Below are positions 42,135 through 51,134 of a DNA stretch of 64,000 nucleotides, one piece after another (within the stretch, counting starts at the first letter, position 1; each line of letters opens with the position of its first letter). Source of the DNA: Streptomyces hilarionis (GTDB lineage Bacteria > Actinomycetota > Actinomycetes > Streptomycetales > Streptomycetaceae); contig NZ_JAHHIT010000052.1 in the NCBI RefSeq assembly GCF_024539675.1, positions 1 to 64,000 on the forward strand, written 5' to 3'. Made by a program: the position numbers and the translations under genes. The notes beneath the pieces are model-generated. The model saw only the letters and a list, made by a program, of their open reading frames with translations, ran no database searches and was not told the DNA's origin.

Positions 42135-43961
42135 CTACCGCGCCGGGCGGACCACCTGGGCCGAACCGCCGCCGCGCCGTACGGTCTCGGCCGCGGCCAG
42201 CCACTTGCCGTTCGGCAGCCGCTGCACGCCCGTGGCGGCGCCGATCTCGGGGTTGAGCTTGAAGGAGTGCCCGAGGGCCTCCAGGCGGGCCCGCACTCCG
42301 GCGGGGCTGGTGTCGCCGTAGAGGGCGGGCTCCAGTTCCGTCTGGGCCGCGTTGCGCTGGCTGGCGCGGGGCGCGGCGATCGCGTCGACGAGCGGCAGCC
42401 CGCGGTCGAGGAACTCGGTCAGGGTCTGTAGCACGGTGGTGATGATGGTCGCGCCGCCGGGCGAACCGAGCGCCACGACCGGCCTGTCGTGCCGGTCGAG
42501 CACGATGGTCGGCGAGATCGACGAACGCGGGCGCTTTCCCGGACCGGGCAGGTTGGGGTCGTGGACGGCCGGGTTGGCCGGGGCGAAGGAGAAGTCCGTC
42601 AGCTCGTTGTTGAGCAGGAAGCCGCGGCCGGGCACCGTGATGCCGCTGCCGCCGGTCTGCTCGATGGTGAGCGTGTAGGAGACGACGTCGCCCCACTTGT
42701 CGGCGACGGTGAGGTGCGTGGTGTTCTCACCCTCGTAGGTCGTGGGCGCCGCGGTGCCGCCGGCGCCGCAGGCGGCCGGGTGGCGCGGGTCTCCGGGCGC
42801 GAGCGGGCTGGCGAGCACCGCGTCGTCCCTGATGAGGCAGGCGCGCGAGTCGGCGTACTTCTGCGACAGCAGCTGCCGGGTGGGGACGTCCTCGAAGGCG
42901 GGGTCGCCGACCCAGCGCCCCCGGTCGGCGAACGCGACGCGGCTGGCCTCGATGTAGCGGTGCAGGTACTGCGTCTCGCTCGCCTTCGCCAGGTTCGTGC
43001 GCTCCAGGATGTTGAGCGCCTCGCCGACCGTGGTGCCGCCCGACGACGAGGGCGCGATGGAGTAGACGCCGAGGCCGCGGTAGGCGGTCCTCGTGGGGGC
43101 CTGGAGCTTGGCGCGGTAGGCGGCGAGGTCCTTCGCGGAGAGCCGGCCGGGCCGGGCGTTCCAGCCCGAGGCCGGGTCCACGGGCGGGTGGTTCACCGTG
43201 GAGACGATGTCCTCGCCGAGGTCGCCGCGGTAGATCGCGTCGACGCCCCTGTCGCCCAACTCCTTGTAGGTGCGGGCGAGATCGGGGTTCTTGAACGTGG
43301 AGCCGACGGCGGGCAGCCGGCCGCCGGGCAGGAACAGCTTCGCCGTGTCCGGGAAGGCGCGGAAGCGGGTCTCGTTGGCGGCGGTCTGGGAGCGGAAGGT
43401 GTCGTCGACGGTGAACCCGTCGCGGGCGAGGCGCTCGGCGGGCCGCAGGAGCGTGCCGAGCCGTTCGGTGCCCCACCTCTTCAGCGCCGTCGCCCAGGTG
43501 GCGGGCGTCCCCGGGGTGCCGACGCCGAGGCCGCTGGTGACGGCGTCGGCGAAGGCGAGCGGCTTGCCGTTCTCCAGGAAGAGTCCGGAGTCCGCGGTCA
43601 GCGGGGCGGTCTCGCGGCCGTCGACGGTGTGCACCGTCCGCGACCGGGCGTCGTAGTAGACGAAGTAGCCGCCCCCGCCGATGCCGGAGGAGTAGGGCTC
43701 GGTGACGCCGAGGGCCGCCGCGGTCGCGACGGCCGCGTCGACGGCGTTGCCGCCCTTCCTCAGCACCTCGATGCCGGCCGCCGTGGCGTCCGCGTCGACA
43801 CTGGCCACGGCGCCGCCGTAGCCGACGGCGACGGGCGTCTTGCCGACGGCCGTCCCTCCGGCGGCGGGTGGCGCGGCGCTGGGCGGCGCCGCGGCCCCCA
43901 CCGCGACGACGGCGGCCGAGACCGCCAGGACCGACAGTTTCCGCGCGACAGGGCGACGCAT
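42135..43961 (-). CDS. ggt: secreted gamma-glutamyltransferase
   Basis: 608 residues. A signal peptide begins MRRPVARKLSVLAVSAAVVA. Large-subunit features include DAAVATAAALGVTEPYSSGIGGGGYF. The self-cleavage Thr lies in GENTTHLTVADKWGDVVSYT, with the small-subunit GSPGGATIIT and LNNELTDFSFAP. It hydrolyses or transfers gamma-glutamyl groups of glutathione-like compounds or poly-glutamate outside the cell. GGAGGTACGG precedes the ATG. It converges with the Clp gene with 3 bases between. Confidence 0.93.
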   Translation of the reverse strand: MRRPVARKLSVLAVSAAVVAVGAAAPPSAAPPAAGGTAVGKTPVAVGYGGAVASVDADATAAGIEVLRKGGNAVDAAVATAAALGVTEPYSSGIGGGGYFVYYDARSRTVHTVDGRETAPLTADSGLFLENGKPLAFADAVTSGLGVGTPGTPATWATALKRWGTERLGTLLRPAERLARDGFTVDDTFRSQTAANETRFRAFPDTAKLFLPGGRLPAVGSTFKNPDLARTYKELGDRGVDAIYRGDLGEDIVSTVNHPPVDPASGWNARPGRLSAKDLAAYRAKLQAPTRTAYRGLGVYSIAPSSSGGTTVGEALNILERTNLAKASETQYLHRYIEASRVAFADRGRWVGDPAFEDVPTRQLLSQKYADSRACLIRDDAVLASPLAPGDPRHPAACGAGGTAAPTTYEGENTTHLTVADKWGDVVSYTLTIEQTGGSGITVPGRGFLLNNELTDFSFAPANPAVHDPNLPGPGKRPRSSISPTIVLDRHDRPVVALGSPGGATIITTVLQTLTEFLDRGLPLVDAIAAPRASQRNAAQTELEPALYGDTSPAGVRARLEALGHSFKLNPEIGAATGVQRLPNGKWLAAAETVRRGGGSAQVVRPAR

Positions 43962-44103
43962 CCGTACCTCCAGTCCGAACCGTCCGCGCAGCGTAACCAC
44001 ATTCGCGGAGCCCGGACAGACTCCTTCAAGGCACTGTCATACGACTGCCACACCTCGAACACGGGTACGCCTGGGGCCCGCTCGCCCGCTAGCATGCGCG
44101 CCC

Positions 44104-44850
44104 ATGAACGACGACGTGCGCAACATCGTCCTGGGCGTGGTGGCCGCGGGTGTCAGTGCCGCGCTCGGCTGGCTGGCCCGGACCTATCTCTGGAGGCGGA
44201 GACTGCGGCGCAAGCAGGCGTTCTTCGGGCTGCCGGACAACTCCGAGTCGCTGCTCGTGGTGAACCGGGAGGCGGGCGGCGCCGAGCTGTCGGTGATGCG
44301 CAACGACGTGTTCGCGCTGCTGGAGCTCTCCGCGCTCATCAAGGACTGCAACGCCCACGCCCAGGTCGTCGGTCACGACACGGCCCGCCAGGGCTTCGGG
44401 GACCGCACGGAGTTCTGCGTCGGAGGGCCTTCCTCCAACCGCCGCATGGCGGCGCACCTCTCCTCCCTGCTGCCGGGCGTCCGGGTGAACGCGGACGCCG
44501 AGCCCGGCCCGGACCGCGGCGCGTTCCAGATCGGCGGCGAGGACTACCGGGTCGACGCGGGTGTCACCGAGTACGTGCTGCTGGCGCGACTGACGATGGG
44601 TCAGCGACAGGGAGAGCGCCCGGTGTTCCTGTTCTGCGGGCAGCGCGCGATCACCAACCAGGCGGCCACGCGCTATCTCGCCCGCCACCACGAGCGGCTG
44701 GCGCGCAAGTACGGCAACAGCTCCTTCGTCCTGCTGCTGAAGGTCGTCAACTCCCAGGCGTACGGCCCCGACGTCGTCGAGCTCGTCGCCGACGTGACGC
44801 GGCAGGCGCAGGCTCCGCTGCCCGAGCCGACAACTGTTACCGCCACGTAA
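44104..44850 (+). CDS. membrane-anchored protein of unknown function
   Basis: 248 residues. One N-terminal hydrophobic helix (NIVLGVVAAGVSAALGWLAR) is followed by a basic stop (WRRRLRRK), so the rest is probably cytoplasmic. The soluble part has RNDVFALLELSALIKDCNAH, TEFCVGGPSSNRRMAAHL and FLFCGQRAITNQAATRYLAR, a Rossmann-like alternation resembling conserved actinobacterial membrane-tethered proteins. A -10-like TAGCAT (44090-44095) ends 8 bases before the ATG and there is no ribosome-binding site, so a leaderless transcript is likely. Function unknown. Confidence 0.72.
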   Translation: MNDDVRNIVLGVVAAGVSAALGWLARTYLWRRRLRRKQAFFGLPDNSESLLVVNREAGGAELSVMRNDVFALLELSALIKDCNAHAQVVGHDTARQGFGDRTEFCVGGPSSNRRMAAHLSSLLPGVRVNADAEPGPDRGAFQIGGEDYRVDAGVTEYVLLARLTMGQRQGERPVFLFCGQRAITNQAATRYLARHHERLARKYGNSSFVLLLKVVNSQAYGPDVVELVADVTRQAQAPLPEPTTVTAT

Positions 44851-44899
44851 CTTACCGACGGGTTACCCGCGGTCGCCATTGAGGTTACCGTCGGGTCAC
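44835..44899. repeat. TTACCG-containing repeats upstream of the CocE-like gene
   Basis: TTACCGACGGGTTAC (44852-44866) and TTACCGTCGGGTCAC (44885-44899) match at 13 of 15 positions and are 33 bases apart. GTTAC-CGCCAC-GTAAC at 44835-44850 forms an inverted repeat just before, inside the end of the upstream gene. Spacing near three turns suggests regulator sites for the secreted hydrolase. Confidence 0.5.
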
Positions 44900-44929
44900 T
44901 TTGTGACGCGGGAAGTTGAGGAGTGAAGC

Positions 44930-46498
44930 GTGGGACAGCACCGCAGGGCTCTGCGCACGACCGCCGCGGGCGCCGTCTCCGCCACCCTGATCGCCGGCGG
45001 GGTCCTGGGGCTGGCCCCCGCGGCCCACGCCGCCGCGAACGGCGTGCGCTTCGTCGACATCCCCGGGGACGGCGGCACCGTCCTCAAGGCGAACGTGGTC
45101 ACCCCCGCCGGGGCCGACGGCGCCCGCCGCTACCCGCTCGTCGTGCTGCCGACGAGCTGGGGCTTCCCGCAGGTCGAGTACCTCGCCCAGGCGCAGCGGC
45201 TGGCCGACTCGGGTTACGTGGTGCTCAGTTACAACGTGCGGGGCTTCTGGCAGTCCGGCGGCGAGATCGACGTGGCGGGCCCGCGCGACGTGGCCGACGC
45301 CTCCAAGGTCGTCGACTGGGCCCTCGCCCACACCCCCGCCGACGCCCGGCACATCGGGATGGCGGGCGTCTCCTACGGCGCCGGGATCAGCCTGCTGGCA
45401 GCCGCCCACGACCCGCGCGTGCGGGCCGTCGCCTCGCTGAGCGGCTGGGGCGACCTCATCGACTCCATCTACTCGGGGCGCACCCAGCACCTCCAGGCCG
45501 CCGCCGTGCTCGACACCGCCGGCACGGTCACCGGACGGCAGAGCGCCGAGTCCCGGGAGGTCTTCTCGGCCTTCTACGCCGGCGACCTGACGAAGGAGAA
45601 GGACCTCGTCGCCTGGGGGAAGAAACGTTCCCCCGCAACCTACGCGGACCAGCTCAACCGCAACGGCGCGGCGGTGCTGCTGGCCGGCTCCTGGGGCGAC
45701 ACCATCTTCCCGCCCGCGCAGTCCGCCGCCTTCTACGAGCAGCTGACCGGCCCGAAGCGGCTGGAGTTCCGTCCCGGCGACCACGCGACCGCCGAGATCA
45801 CCGGCCTGTTCGGCCTGCCCAACGACGTGTGGAGCGACACCGAGCGCTGGTTCGACCACTACCTCAAGGGCGAGGACAACGGCGTCGACCGCGAGGCGCC
45901 CGTCCGGCTCACGTCGCGTACGGGAGGCGGGTACGAGGGGTATCCGGACTGGAAGTCGGTGGGCGCGACGCGCAGCAAGATCGCCCTCGCCGGCGAGACC
46001 ACCCTCCACACGAACGTCGACTCCGGCGCGGACGGCGGGATCGTGTTCCTCTCCAGCATCCTCGACCAGGTCGCCCGGCTGCCCCCGGTCGCCTCGATCC
46101 CCCTGCTCCCGCGCCGGTGGGCCGCGGTGTGGCAGTCGCCGAAGTACGCCACGGTCCAACGGGTGCGGGGTGCGGCGACGGTGCACACCACGGTCACCCC
46201 GACCGAGGAGAGCGGCACCCTCGTCGCCTATCTGTACGACGTGGGGCCGCTCGGCCTCGGCAAGCTGGTCGACAACGCGCCGTACACCTTCCACGGGCGC
46301 ACACCCGGCCGTCCGTTCGGTCTCGACCTGGAGATGTTCTCCACGGCCTACGACGTCCCGGCGGGGCACCGGCTCGCGCTGGTCGTCGACACGGTCGACC
46401 CGCTCTACAAGGAGCACAACCCGTCCGGCGCGCGGCTGACCTTCTCCTCGCCGGCGAACGACCCGTCGTACGTGTCGGTCCCGCTGCACGAGCAGTGA
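44930..46498 (+). CDS. secreted CocE/NonD-type alpha/beta hydrolase (X-Pro dipeptidyl-peptidase-like)
   Basis: 522 residues. The GTG start follows GAGGAG by 6 bases. The signal peptide ends near APAAHA-AANG. The hydrolase has the nucleophile GVSYGAGISLLA, the acid in AGSWGDTIFPP and the His in RPGDHATAEI, and a C-terminal jelly-roll region (TVTPTEESGTLVAYLYDVGP) typical of the CocE family. It acts outside the cell on an ester or prolyl peptide; which one is unknown. A terminator at 46513-46530 follows. Confidence 0.87.
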   Translation: MGQHRRALRTTAAGAVSATLIAGGVLGLAPAAHAAANGVRFVDIPGDGGTVLKANVVTPAGADGARRYPLVVLPTSWGFPQVEYLAQAQRLADSGYVVLSYNVRGFWQSGGEIDVAGPRDVADASKVVDWALAHTPADARHIGMAGVSYGAGISLLAAAHDPRVRAVASLSGWGDLIDSIYSGRTQHLQAAAVLDTAGTVTGRQSAESREVFSAFYAGDLTKEKDLVAWGKKRSPATYADQLNRNGAAVLLAGSWGDTIFPPAQSAAFYEQLTGPKRLEFRPGDHATAEITGLFGLPNDVWSDTERWFDHYLKGEDNGVDREAPVRLTSRTGGGYEGYPDWKSVGATRSKIALAGETTLHTNVDSGADGGIVFLSSILDQVARLPPVASIPLLPRRWAAVWQSPKYATVQRVRGAATVHTTVTPTEESGTLVAYLYDVGPLGLGKLVDNAPYTFHGRTPGRPFGLDLEMFSTAYDVPAGHRLALVVDTVDPLYKEHNPSGARLTFSSPANDPSYVSVPLHEQ

Positions 46499-46512
46499 TC
46501 TCCGGCCGCTGC

Positions 46513-46530
46513 CGGGGCGGGCGCGCCCCG
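46513..46530. terminator. bidirectional terminator between convergent genes
   Basis: Stem CGGGGCG (46513-46519) and CGCCCCG (46524-46530) with a 4-base loop, enclosed by an outer GGCC/GGCC pairing. It lies in the 51-base gap between the CocE-like gene and the ABC ATPase gene. Confidence 0.65.
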
Positions 46531-46549
46531 TGGCCGCCGTCGTCCGGGT

Positions 46550-47293
46550 TCAGTGCTTGAGGATCTTGGAGAGGAAGTCCTTGGCGCGGTCGCTGCGCGG
46601 GTCGGTGAAGAACTCCTCGGGGGTGCGGTCCTCGACGATGCGACCGTCGGCCATAAAGAGCACCCGGTTGGCGGCGGAGCGCGCGAAGCCCATCTCGTGC
46701 GTGACGACGACCATGGTCATGCCGTCGCGGGCCAGTTGCCGCATCACCTCCAGCACCTCGTTGATCATCTCCGGGTCGAGGGCGGAGGTGGGCTCGTCGA
46801 AGAGCAGGGCTTTGGGGTCCATGGCGAGGGCGCGGGCGATGGCCACGCGTTGCTGCTGGCCCCCGGAGAGCTGGGCGGGGTACTTGTCGGCCTGATCGGC
46901 GAGGCCCACCCGGTCGAGCAGTTCACGCGAGCGCCGGCCGGCCTCCTCCTTCGTGCGCCGGCGGACCTTCACCTGCCCGAGCGAGACGTTCTGCAGGACC
47001 GTCTTGTGGGCGAAGAGGTTGAACGACTGGAAGACCATGCCGACCTCGGAACGCAGCTCGGCCAGGCTCCTGCCCTCCTCGGGCAGCGGCCGTCCGTCGA
47101 GGGTGATGGTGCCGGACGCGATCGGCTCCAGCCGGTTGATCGCACGGCACAGCGTCGACTTCCCCGACCCCGACGGGCCGATCACCACGACCACCTCCCC
47201 CCTGCCGACGGTGAGGGAGACGTCGTGCAGGACATGCAGCTCCCCGAAGTACTTGTTGACGTCACGCAGCTCGATCAGCGGATCGACGGCCAT
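46550..47293 (-). CDS. polar amino-acid ABC transporter ATP-binding protein (orphan)
   Basis: 247 residues, GlnQ/GluA type. Walker A is [12 protein letters not shown], the signature is [16 protein letters not shown], Walker B is [12 protein letters not shown], and the switch His follows in [10 protein letters not shown]. It would power uptake of glutamate, glutamine or another polar amino acid. No permease or binding-protein gene is beside it: downstream is a convergent gene and upstream a DUF6278-like gene. It may serve a permease encoded elsewhere. The upstream 134 bases are relatively AT-rich and probably hold its promoter. Confidence 0.9.
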   Translation of the reverse strand: MAVDPLIELRDVNKYFGELHVLHDVSLTVGRGEVVVVIGPSGSGKSTLCRAINRLEPIASGTITLDGRPLPEEGRSLAELRSEVGMVFQSFNLFAHKTVLQNVSLGQVKVRRRTKEEAGRRSRELLDRVGLADQADKYPAQLSGGQQQRVAIARALAMDPKALLFDEPTSALDPEMINEVLEVMRQLARDGMTMVVVTHEMGFARSAANRVLFMADGRIVEDRTPEEFFTDPRSDRAKDFLSKILKH

Positions 47294-47427
47294 GCGCAGC
47301 CCTACTCACTCTCAGCTGTGTCGTGGTCGCCGCAAACTAACCACATAAGGACGAGGTGAAGAAGCGACACGCATTTTGCGGCCATTAGCCGTATTTACCG
47401 CAGTCATGAAGTCGTTCCGCACAGCGC

Positions 47428-47847
47428 TCAGTGCTCGGCCACCTCGGCGTACAGCTGGGAGAGTTCCGGCGTTCCGGTCGCCGCCCACTCGAAGCCCGCC
47501 GCGACGACGTCGATCTCGCGCCCGGACGCCAGCCGGACGACCGCCTCCCCGCCGGGCGTGATCACCCAGGCGGCGCCGGGCACCGTGCGCACGACGACCG
47601 TCCCCAGATAGAGCCCCGCGTCGTGGCCGAACCAGGGCAGGTTCTCCTCGTCCTCGCGCCAGCGCGGCGGGAGCTGGTCGAGCTCCTCCAACGAGTCGGC
47701 GCTGTCGTCGAGTCCGATTCCCTCCCGGGCCGCGTGCGAGCGCAACACCTCGCATTCGGAGAGGAGTTCGGCGATCCCCTCGGGGTCCTCGGCCAGCACG
47801 GCCGCCCGGTGCTCCTTGCTCTTGTTGCCCAGGAAAGGGATGTTCAT
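47428..47847 (-). CDS. DUF6278-like small protein
   Basis: 139 residues, acidic, soluble. It begins MNIPFLGNKSKEHR and contains GIAELLSECEVLRSHAAREG, ENLPWFGHDAGLYLGTVVVR and VVRLASGREIDVVAAGFEWA. It matches my memory of the DUF6278 family in Streptomyces. The middle resembles a small alpha/beta fold often found in immunity-type or SMI1-like proteins, but no partner gene is present. Function unknown. Confidence 0.72.
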   Translation of the reverse strand: MNIPFLGNKSKEHRAAVLAEDPEGIAELLSECEVLRSHAAREGIGLDDSADSLEELDQLPPRWREDEENLPWFGHDAGLYLGTVVVRTVPGAAWVITPGGEAVVRLASGREIDVVAAGFEWAATGTPELSQLYAEVAEH

Positions 47848-47913
47848 AAGCCCAGAGTGACACCGGCCCGGGCGTGCGCACCACAGGCGCGCGGGCCCGG
47901 GCCGCCCCGGCGC

Positions 47914-48693
47914 CTAGACGTCCAGGTCCACCACGACCGGGGCGTGGTCCGAGGCGCCCTTGCCCTTGCGCTCCTCACGGTCCACGTAGGCGTCCCCGAC
48001 GGCCTTGGCGAACGGCTCGTTGCCGTACACCAGGTCGATGCGCATGCCGCGGTTCTTGGGGAAGCAGAGCTGGCGGTAGTCCCAGTAGGTGAACGGGTGG
48101 TCGTACTTCAGCGGGCGCGGGACGACGTCCGACAGGCCGGCCTCCCGCAGCGACGCCAGCGCCGCCCGCTCGGCCGGCGTGACATGGGTGGCGCCCTCGA
48201 AGGCCGCCACGTCGAAGACGTCGTCGTCGGTCGGGGCCACGTTGTAGTCGCCCAGCACCGCGAAGGGGCGGCTGCCCGCCGCGTCCCCCGCGACGGCGGC
48301 CCTGAGCGCCTCGAACCACCGCAGCTTGTAGGCGTAGTGCGGGTGGTCGACCTCGCGGCCGTTGGGCACGTAGACCGACCAGACGCGGACCGGACCGCAG
48401 GTCGCCGAGATCGCCCGGGGCTCCGGCGCCCCGTCGAACCCGGGATCGCCCGGCAGCCCCTTGACGACGTCCTCGACGCCCACCCGGGAGATCACCGCCA
48501 CGCCGTTCCACCGGCCCGTGGCGTGCACCGCGGCCTCGTAGCCCAGTTCACGCAGCTGGTCGAACGGGAACTGCGCCTCGGCGACCTTGGCCTCCTGGAG
48601 GCACAGCACGTCGGTGCCGCTGCTCTCCAGCCAGGCCAGGAGCCTCGGCAGGCGGGCGGTGATCGAGTTCACGTTCCAGGTCGCGATGCGCAT
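47914..48693 (-). CDS. xthA: exodeoxyribonuclease III (AP endonuclease)
   Basis: 259 residues. It removes 3' blocks and cuts at abasic sites in base-excision repair. Family motifs are IATWNVNSITARLP (N-terminal Asn), LCLQEAKV (metal Glu), VYVPNGREV, GDYNVAPTDDDVFD, FTYWDYRQLCFPKNRGMRID and the C-terminal KGASDHAPVVVDLD with the catalytic Asp-His. The length is normal. The MBL-fold gene lies 30 bases upstream on the same strand. Confidence 0.95.
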   Translation of the reverse strand: MRIATWNVNSITARLPRLLAWLESSGTDVLCLQEAKVAEAQFPFDQLRELGYEAAVHATGRWNGVAVISRVGVEDVVKGLPGDPGFDGAPEPRAISATCGPVRVWSVYVPNGREVDHPHYAYKLRWFEALRAAVAGDAAGSRPFAVLGDYNVAPTDDDVFDVAAFEGATHVTPAERAALASLREAGLSDVVPRPLKYDHPFTYWDYRQLCFPKNRGMRIDLVYGNEPFAKAVGDAYVDREERKGKGASDHAPVVVDLDV

Positions 48694-48723
48694 GCCTCAC
48701 AACCTACCGGGCCCCACCGACAC

Positions 48724-49359
48724 TCACAGGGCCGTGCTCTCCCCCGGGGCCAGCCGCAGGTGCTCCGCGCCGCCGAGGGCCCCGATCTGGTTGTCGTAGA
48801 TCGGGCGGGCGAGGTCGGTGAGCATGGCGTCGTGGATGTCGTAGGCGCGCTGCGGCTTCACCTCGCGCACGTAGTCGATGACCTCGGAGATCTTGCTCCA
48901 GGGGGCCATGACCGGCAGCATCAGCGTCTCGACCGGCCGGTCGGGGACCGTCAGCGCGTCGCCGGGGTGGAAGACGCGGCCGCCGTCGACGAGATAGCCG
49001 ACGTTGGTCACGCGCGGGATGTCCGGGTGGATCACGGCGTGCAGCTCGCCGTGGACCTGGACGTCGAACCCGGCGGCCGTGAACGTGTCGCCGTGTCCGA
49101 CGGTGTGCACGCGGCCGGGGAAGGCGGCGGAGATCTTCCGCGCGACGGAGTCCAGCGTCCAGACCTCGACGGCCCGGTCGGTCTCCAGAGCGGTCCGCAG
49201 CCGCTCCTCGTCGAAGTGGTCGAGGTGCTCGTGCGTGACCAGGATCGCCTCGGCGCCGAGGGCCGCGTCCTGCTCGCTGAACGCGCCCGGATCGAGGACG
49301 AGGGTGCGCCCGTCCTTCTCGAGGCGGACGCAGGCGTGCGACTTCTTGGTGAGCTTCAT
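48724..49359 (-). CDS. MBL-fold metallo-hydrolase (UlaG-like)
   Basis: 211 residues. It begins MKLTKKSHACVRLEKDGRTL. The metal motif is LVTHEHLDHFD (HxHxDH), with later ligands in VHGELHAVIHPDI and VFHPGDALTV. It is short and compact like the UlaG/L-ascorbate-6-phosphate lactonase-type branch. The substrate is unknown. It lies between the xthA gene and the PcaL-like gene and may be co-transcribed with xthA. Confidence 0.87.
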   Translation of the reverse strand: MKLTKKSHACVRLEKDGRTLVLDPGAFSEQDAALGAEAILVTHEHLDHFDEERLRTALETDRAVEVWTLDSVARKISAAFPGRVHTVGHGDTFTAAGFDVQVHGELHAVIHPDIPRVTNVGYLVDGGRVFHPGDALTVPDRPVETLMLPVMAPWSKISEVIDYVREVKPQRAYDIHDAMLTDLARPIYDNQIGALGGAEHLRLAPGESTAL

Positions 49360-49392
49360 GACTCCATCCTGCCCCCGGGCCGCGGCCGCCCG

Positions 49393-50721
49393 TCACTCGG
49401 TGGGCGTCGTCTCCTCCCGGATGACCTGCTGCGCCACCCGGAACGCGCTGTTCGCCGCGGGCATCCCGCAGTACACGGCAGCCTGGAGCAGGACCTCCTT
49501 GATCTCGTCCGGGGTGAGACCGTTGCGCAGCGCGGCCCGCGTGTGGGAGGCGAGCTCCTCCAGATGGCCGCCCGCGACCAGCGCGGTGAGCGTGACGCAG
49601 GAGCGCGAACGCCGGTCGAGGCCGGGACGGTCCCAGATCTCGCCCCAGGCGTAGCGGGTGGCGAACTCCTGGAAGTCGCCCGAGAAGTCGTCGGCCTCGG
49701 CCAGCGCCCGGTCGACATGGGCGTCGCCGAGGACCTCGCGGCGCACCTTCAGACCCGCGTCGTACGGGTCCGGGCGGCCAGGGGCCCGCGAGGGGTGCGG
49801 GGCCGGCGCCGGGGCGATCTCCGCGATGGCCTGCGGCTGGAGAGGCTGCTGCGTCTGCGGGGACTGCTGCGGCGGGTTCGGCAGCACTCGGACGGGGATG
49901 CCGGGGATCGCCGTCTGCCCGGTGCCGGAGTCGTAGGCGGGCTGCCAGGCGGTGGAGAAGTGCCGGACCAGCAGGTCGGTGACGGCCGCCGGCTGCTCCA
50001 CCGGGACCAGGTGCGAGGCTCCGGGCACGACGGCGAGGCGGGCGTCCGGGATGCCGGCCACCAGGGTGCGCGCCTCGGCGGGCCCGGTGACCTGGTCGTC
50101 GGAACCGACGAGGACCAGGGTCGGCGCGCCGACGAGACCGATCTCCGCCCGCACGTCGAACGCCGCCAGCGCCTCGCAGGCCGCGATGTAGCAGCCGGGG
50201 TCGGTGGTGCGCACCATCTGCACGGCCCACTCCGTGATGGCGGGCTGCGCGGCCGCGAAGCCGCTGGTGAACCAACGGTCGGGCGAGGTGCGGGCGATGG
50301 GGTCGAGGCCGTTGGTGCGCACGATCACGCCCCGCTGACGGAACTCGTCGGCCGTGCCGAACCGCGGCGAGGCCGCGATCAGCGCGAGGGAGGCGACGCG
50401 TTCGGGATGGCGCAGGGCCAGCTCCACGCCCACCGCGCCGCCGAACGCGCAGCCCGCGTAGCCGAAGCGCTGCACCCCGAGCCCGTCGAGTGTGGCGAGC
50501 AGCCGCGCGGCGAGATCGGCGACCGAACCCGCCGGGTGGGCCGGGGCGCCGCCGTGGCCCGGCAGGTCGAAGCGGAACACCCGCCACTGCTGGGTCAGTT
50601 CGGGAACCTGGCGGTCCCACATGTGCCACGTGGTGCCCAGAGAGGGACCCAGGATCAGGACGGGAGCCTCTTCTGGCCCGTCAAAGCGGTATTGCAGGGT
50701 GTTCGACGGTGTCTCACTCAC
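49393..50721 (-). CDS. pcaL: PcaL-like fusion: enol-lactonase-like domain plus carboxymuconolactone decarboxylase
   Basis: 442 residues. Residues ~1-255 form an alpha/beta hydrolase resembling 3-oxoadipate enol-lactonase (PcaD). A Pro/Gln-rich linker follows (~256-320). Residues ~325-442 are a complete 4-carboxymuconolactone decarboxylase domain (PcaC: GEIWDRPGLDRRSRSCVTLT, RNGLTPDEIKEVLLQAAVYC). PcaL fusions carry two steps of protocatechuate breakdown. The nucleophile elbow here reads YAGCAFGG, with Ala where GxSxG needs Ser, while the acid (GSDDQ) and His (GASHLVPVEQP) remain. No other pca gene is nearby. The GTG start at 50721 follows GAGAGGG. Confidence 0.82.
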   Translation of the reverse strand: MSETPSNTLQYRFDGPEEAPVLILGPSLGTTWHMWDRQVPELTQQWRVFRFDLPGHGGAPAHPAGSVADLAARLLATLDGLGVQRFGYAGCAFGGAVGVELALRHPERVASLALIAASPRFGTADEFRQRGVIVRTNGLDPIARTSPDRWFTSGFAAAQPAITEWAVQMVRTTDPGCYIAACEALAAFDVRAEIGLVGAPTLVLVGSDDQVTGPAEARTLVAGIPDARLAVVPGASHLVPVEQPAAVTDLLVRHFSTAWQPAYDSGTGQTAIPGIPVRVLPNPPQQSPQTQQPLQPQAIAEIAPAPAPHPSRAPGRPDPYDAGLKVRREVLGDAHVDRALAEADDFSGDFQEFATRYAWGEIWDRPGLDRRSRSCVTLTALVAGGHLEELASHTRAALRNGLTPDEIKEVLLQAAVYCGMPAANSAFRVAQQVIREETTPTE

Positions 50722-51134
50722 ACCCCAGACCCTCTCACGTGTCACGGCCGCGATGGCAACGGGGGATCGACGCCCACCCTCCTGACCAGGCCGAAGACCG
50801 CGCGCACGGCACGGCGGCGCGCACAACGGACCTCGTCGCGGCGGGTGTTGCCCTCCCCGGGCGCCTCGCGGATCCCACGAGCCGGACCCCCCTTCGGGAC
50901 GGCACCGCGCCACCGTGCCACCGATCCCGGCGCGACGGTGCGACTCGATCACTGCCGGACGGCTTCGTCCGAACCGGTGCTCAACCTGGCCCGGGCGGAC
51001 CGGCGACGGGTCGACTCCCGCCTGCTCGTGACCGGCATTGACGCACCGCACGTCGGGGGCCGTGCCGGCCGGCCCGCCGTCCGAGGGGAGGCGGGTGGCC
51101 GGCCCCGCGTCCACCGCGGCGTGCGGCCGCCGCG
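50722..51134. other. intergenic region with hairpin, no gene seen
   Basis: 413 bases between the PcaL-like gene start and the SDR gene stop. A hairpin CGGACG-GCTT-CGTCCG (50956-50971) may terminate the SDR transcript. The rest is GC-rich, without a credible gene on either strand. Confidence 0.5.

Noticed and set aside
47312..47407. Possible 31-residue leader peptide upstream of the amino-acid ABC ATPase
   Set aside because: Codon third positions are A/T-rich and there is no ribosome-binding site or attenuator stem that fits; more likely promoter DNA.
47428..47847. DUF6278-like protein as an immunity protein of a toxin system
   Set aside because: No toxin gene is next to it and the resemblance to SMI1-like folds is only impressionistic.
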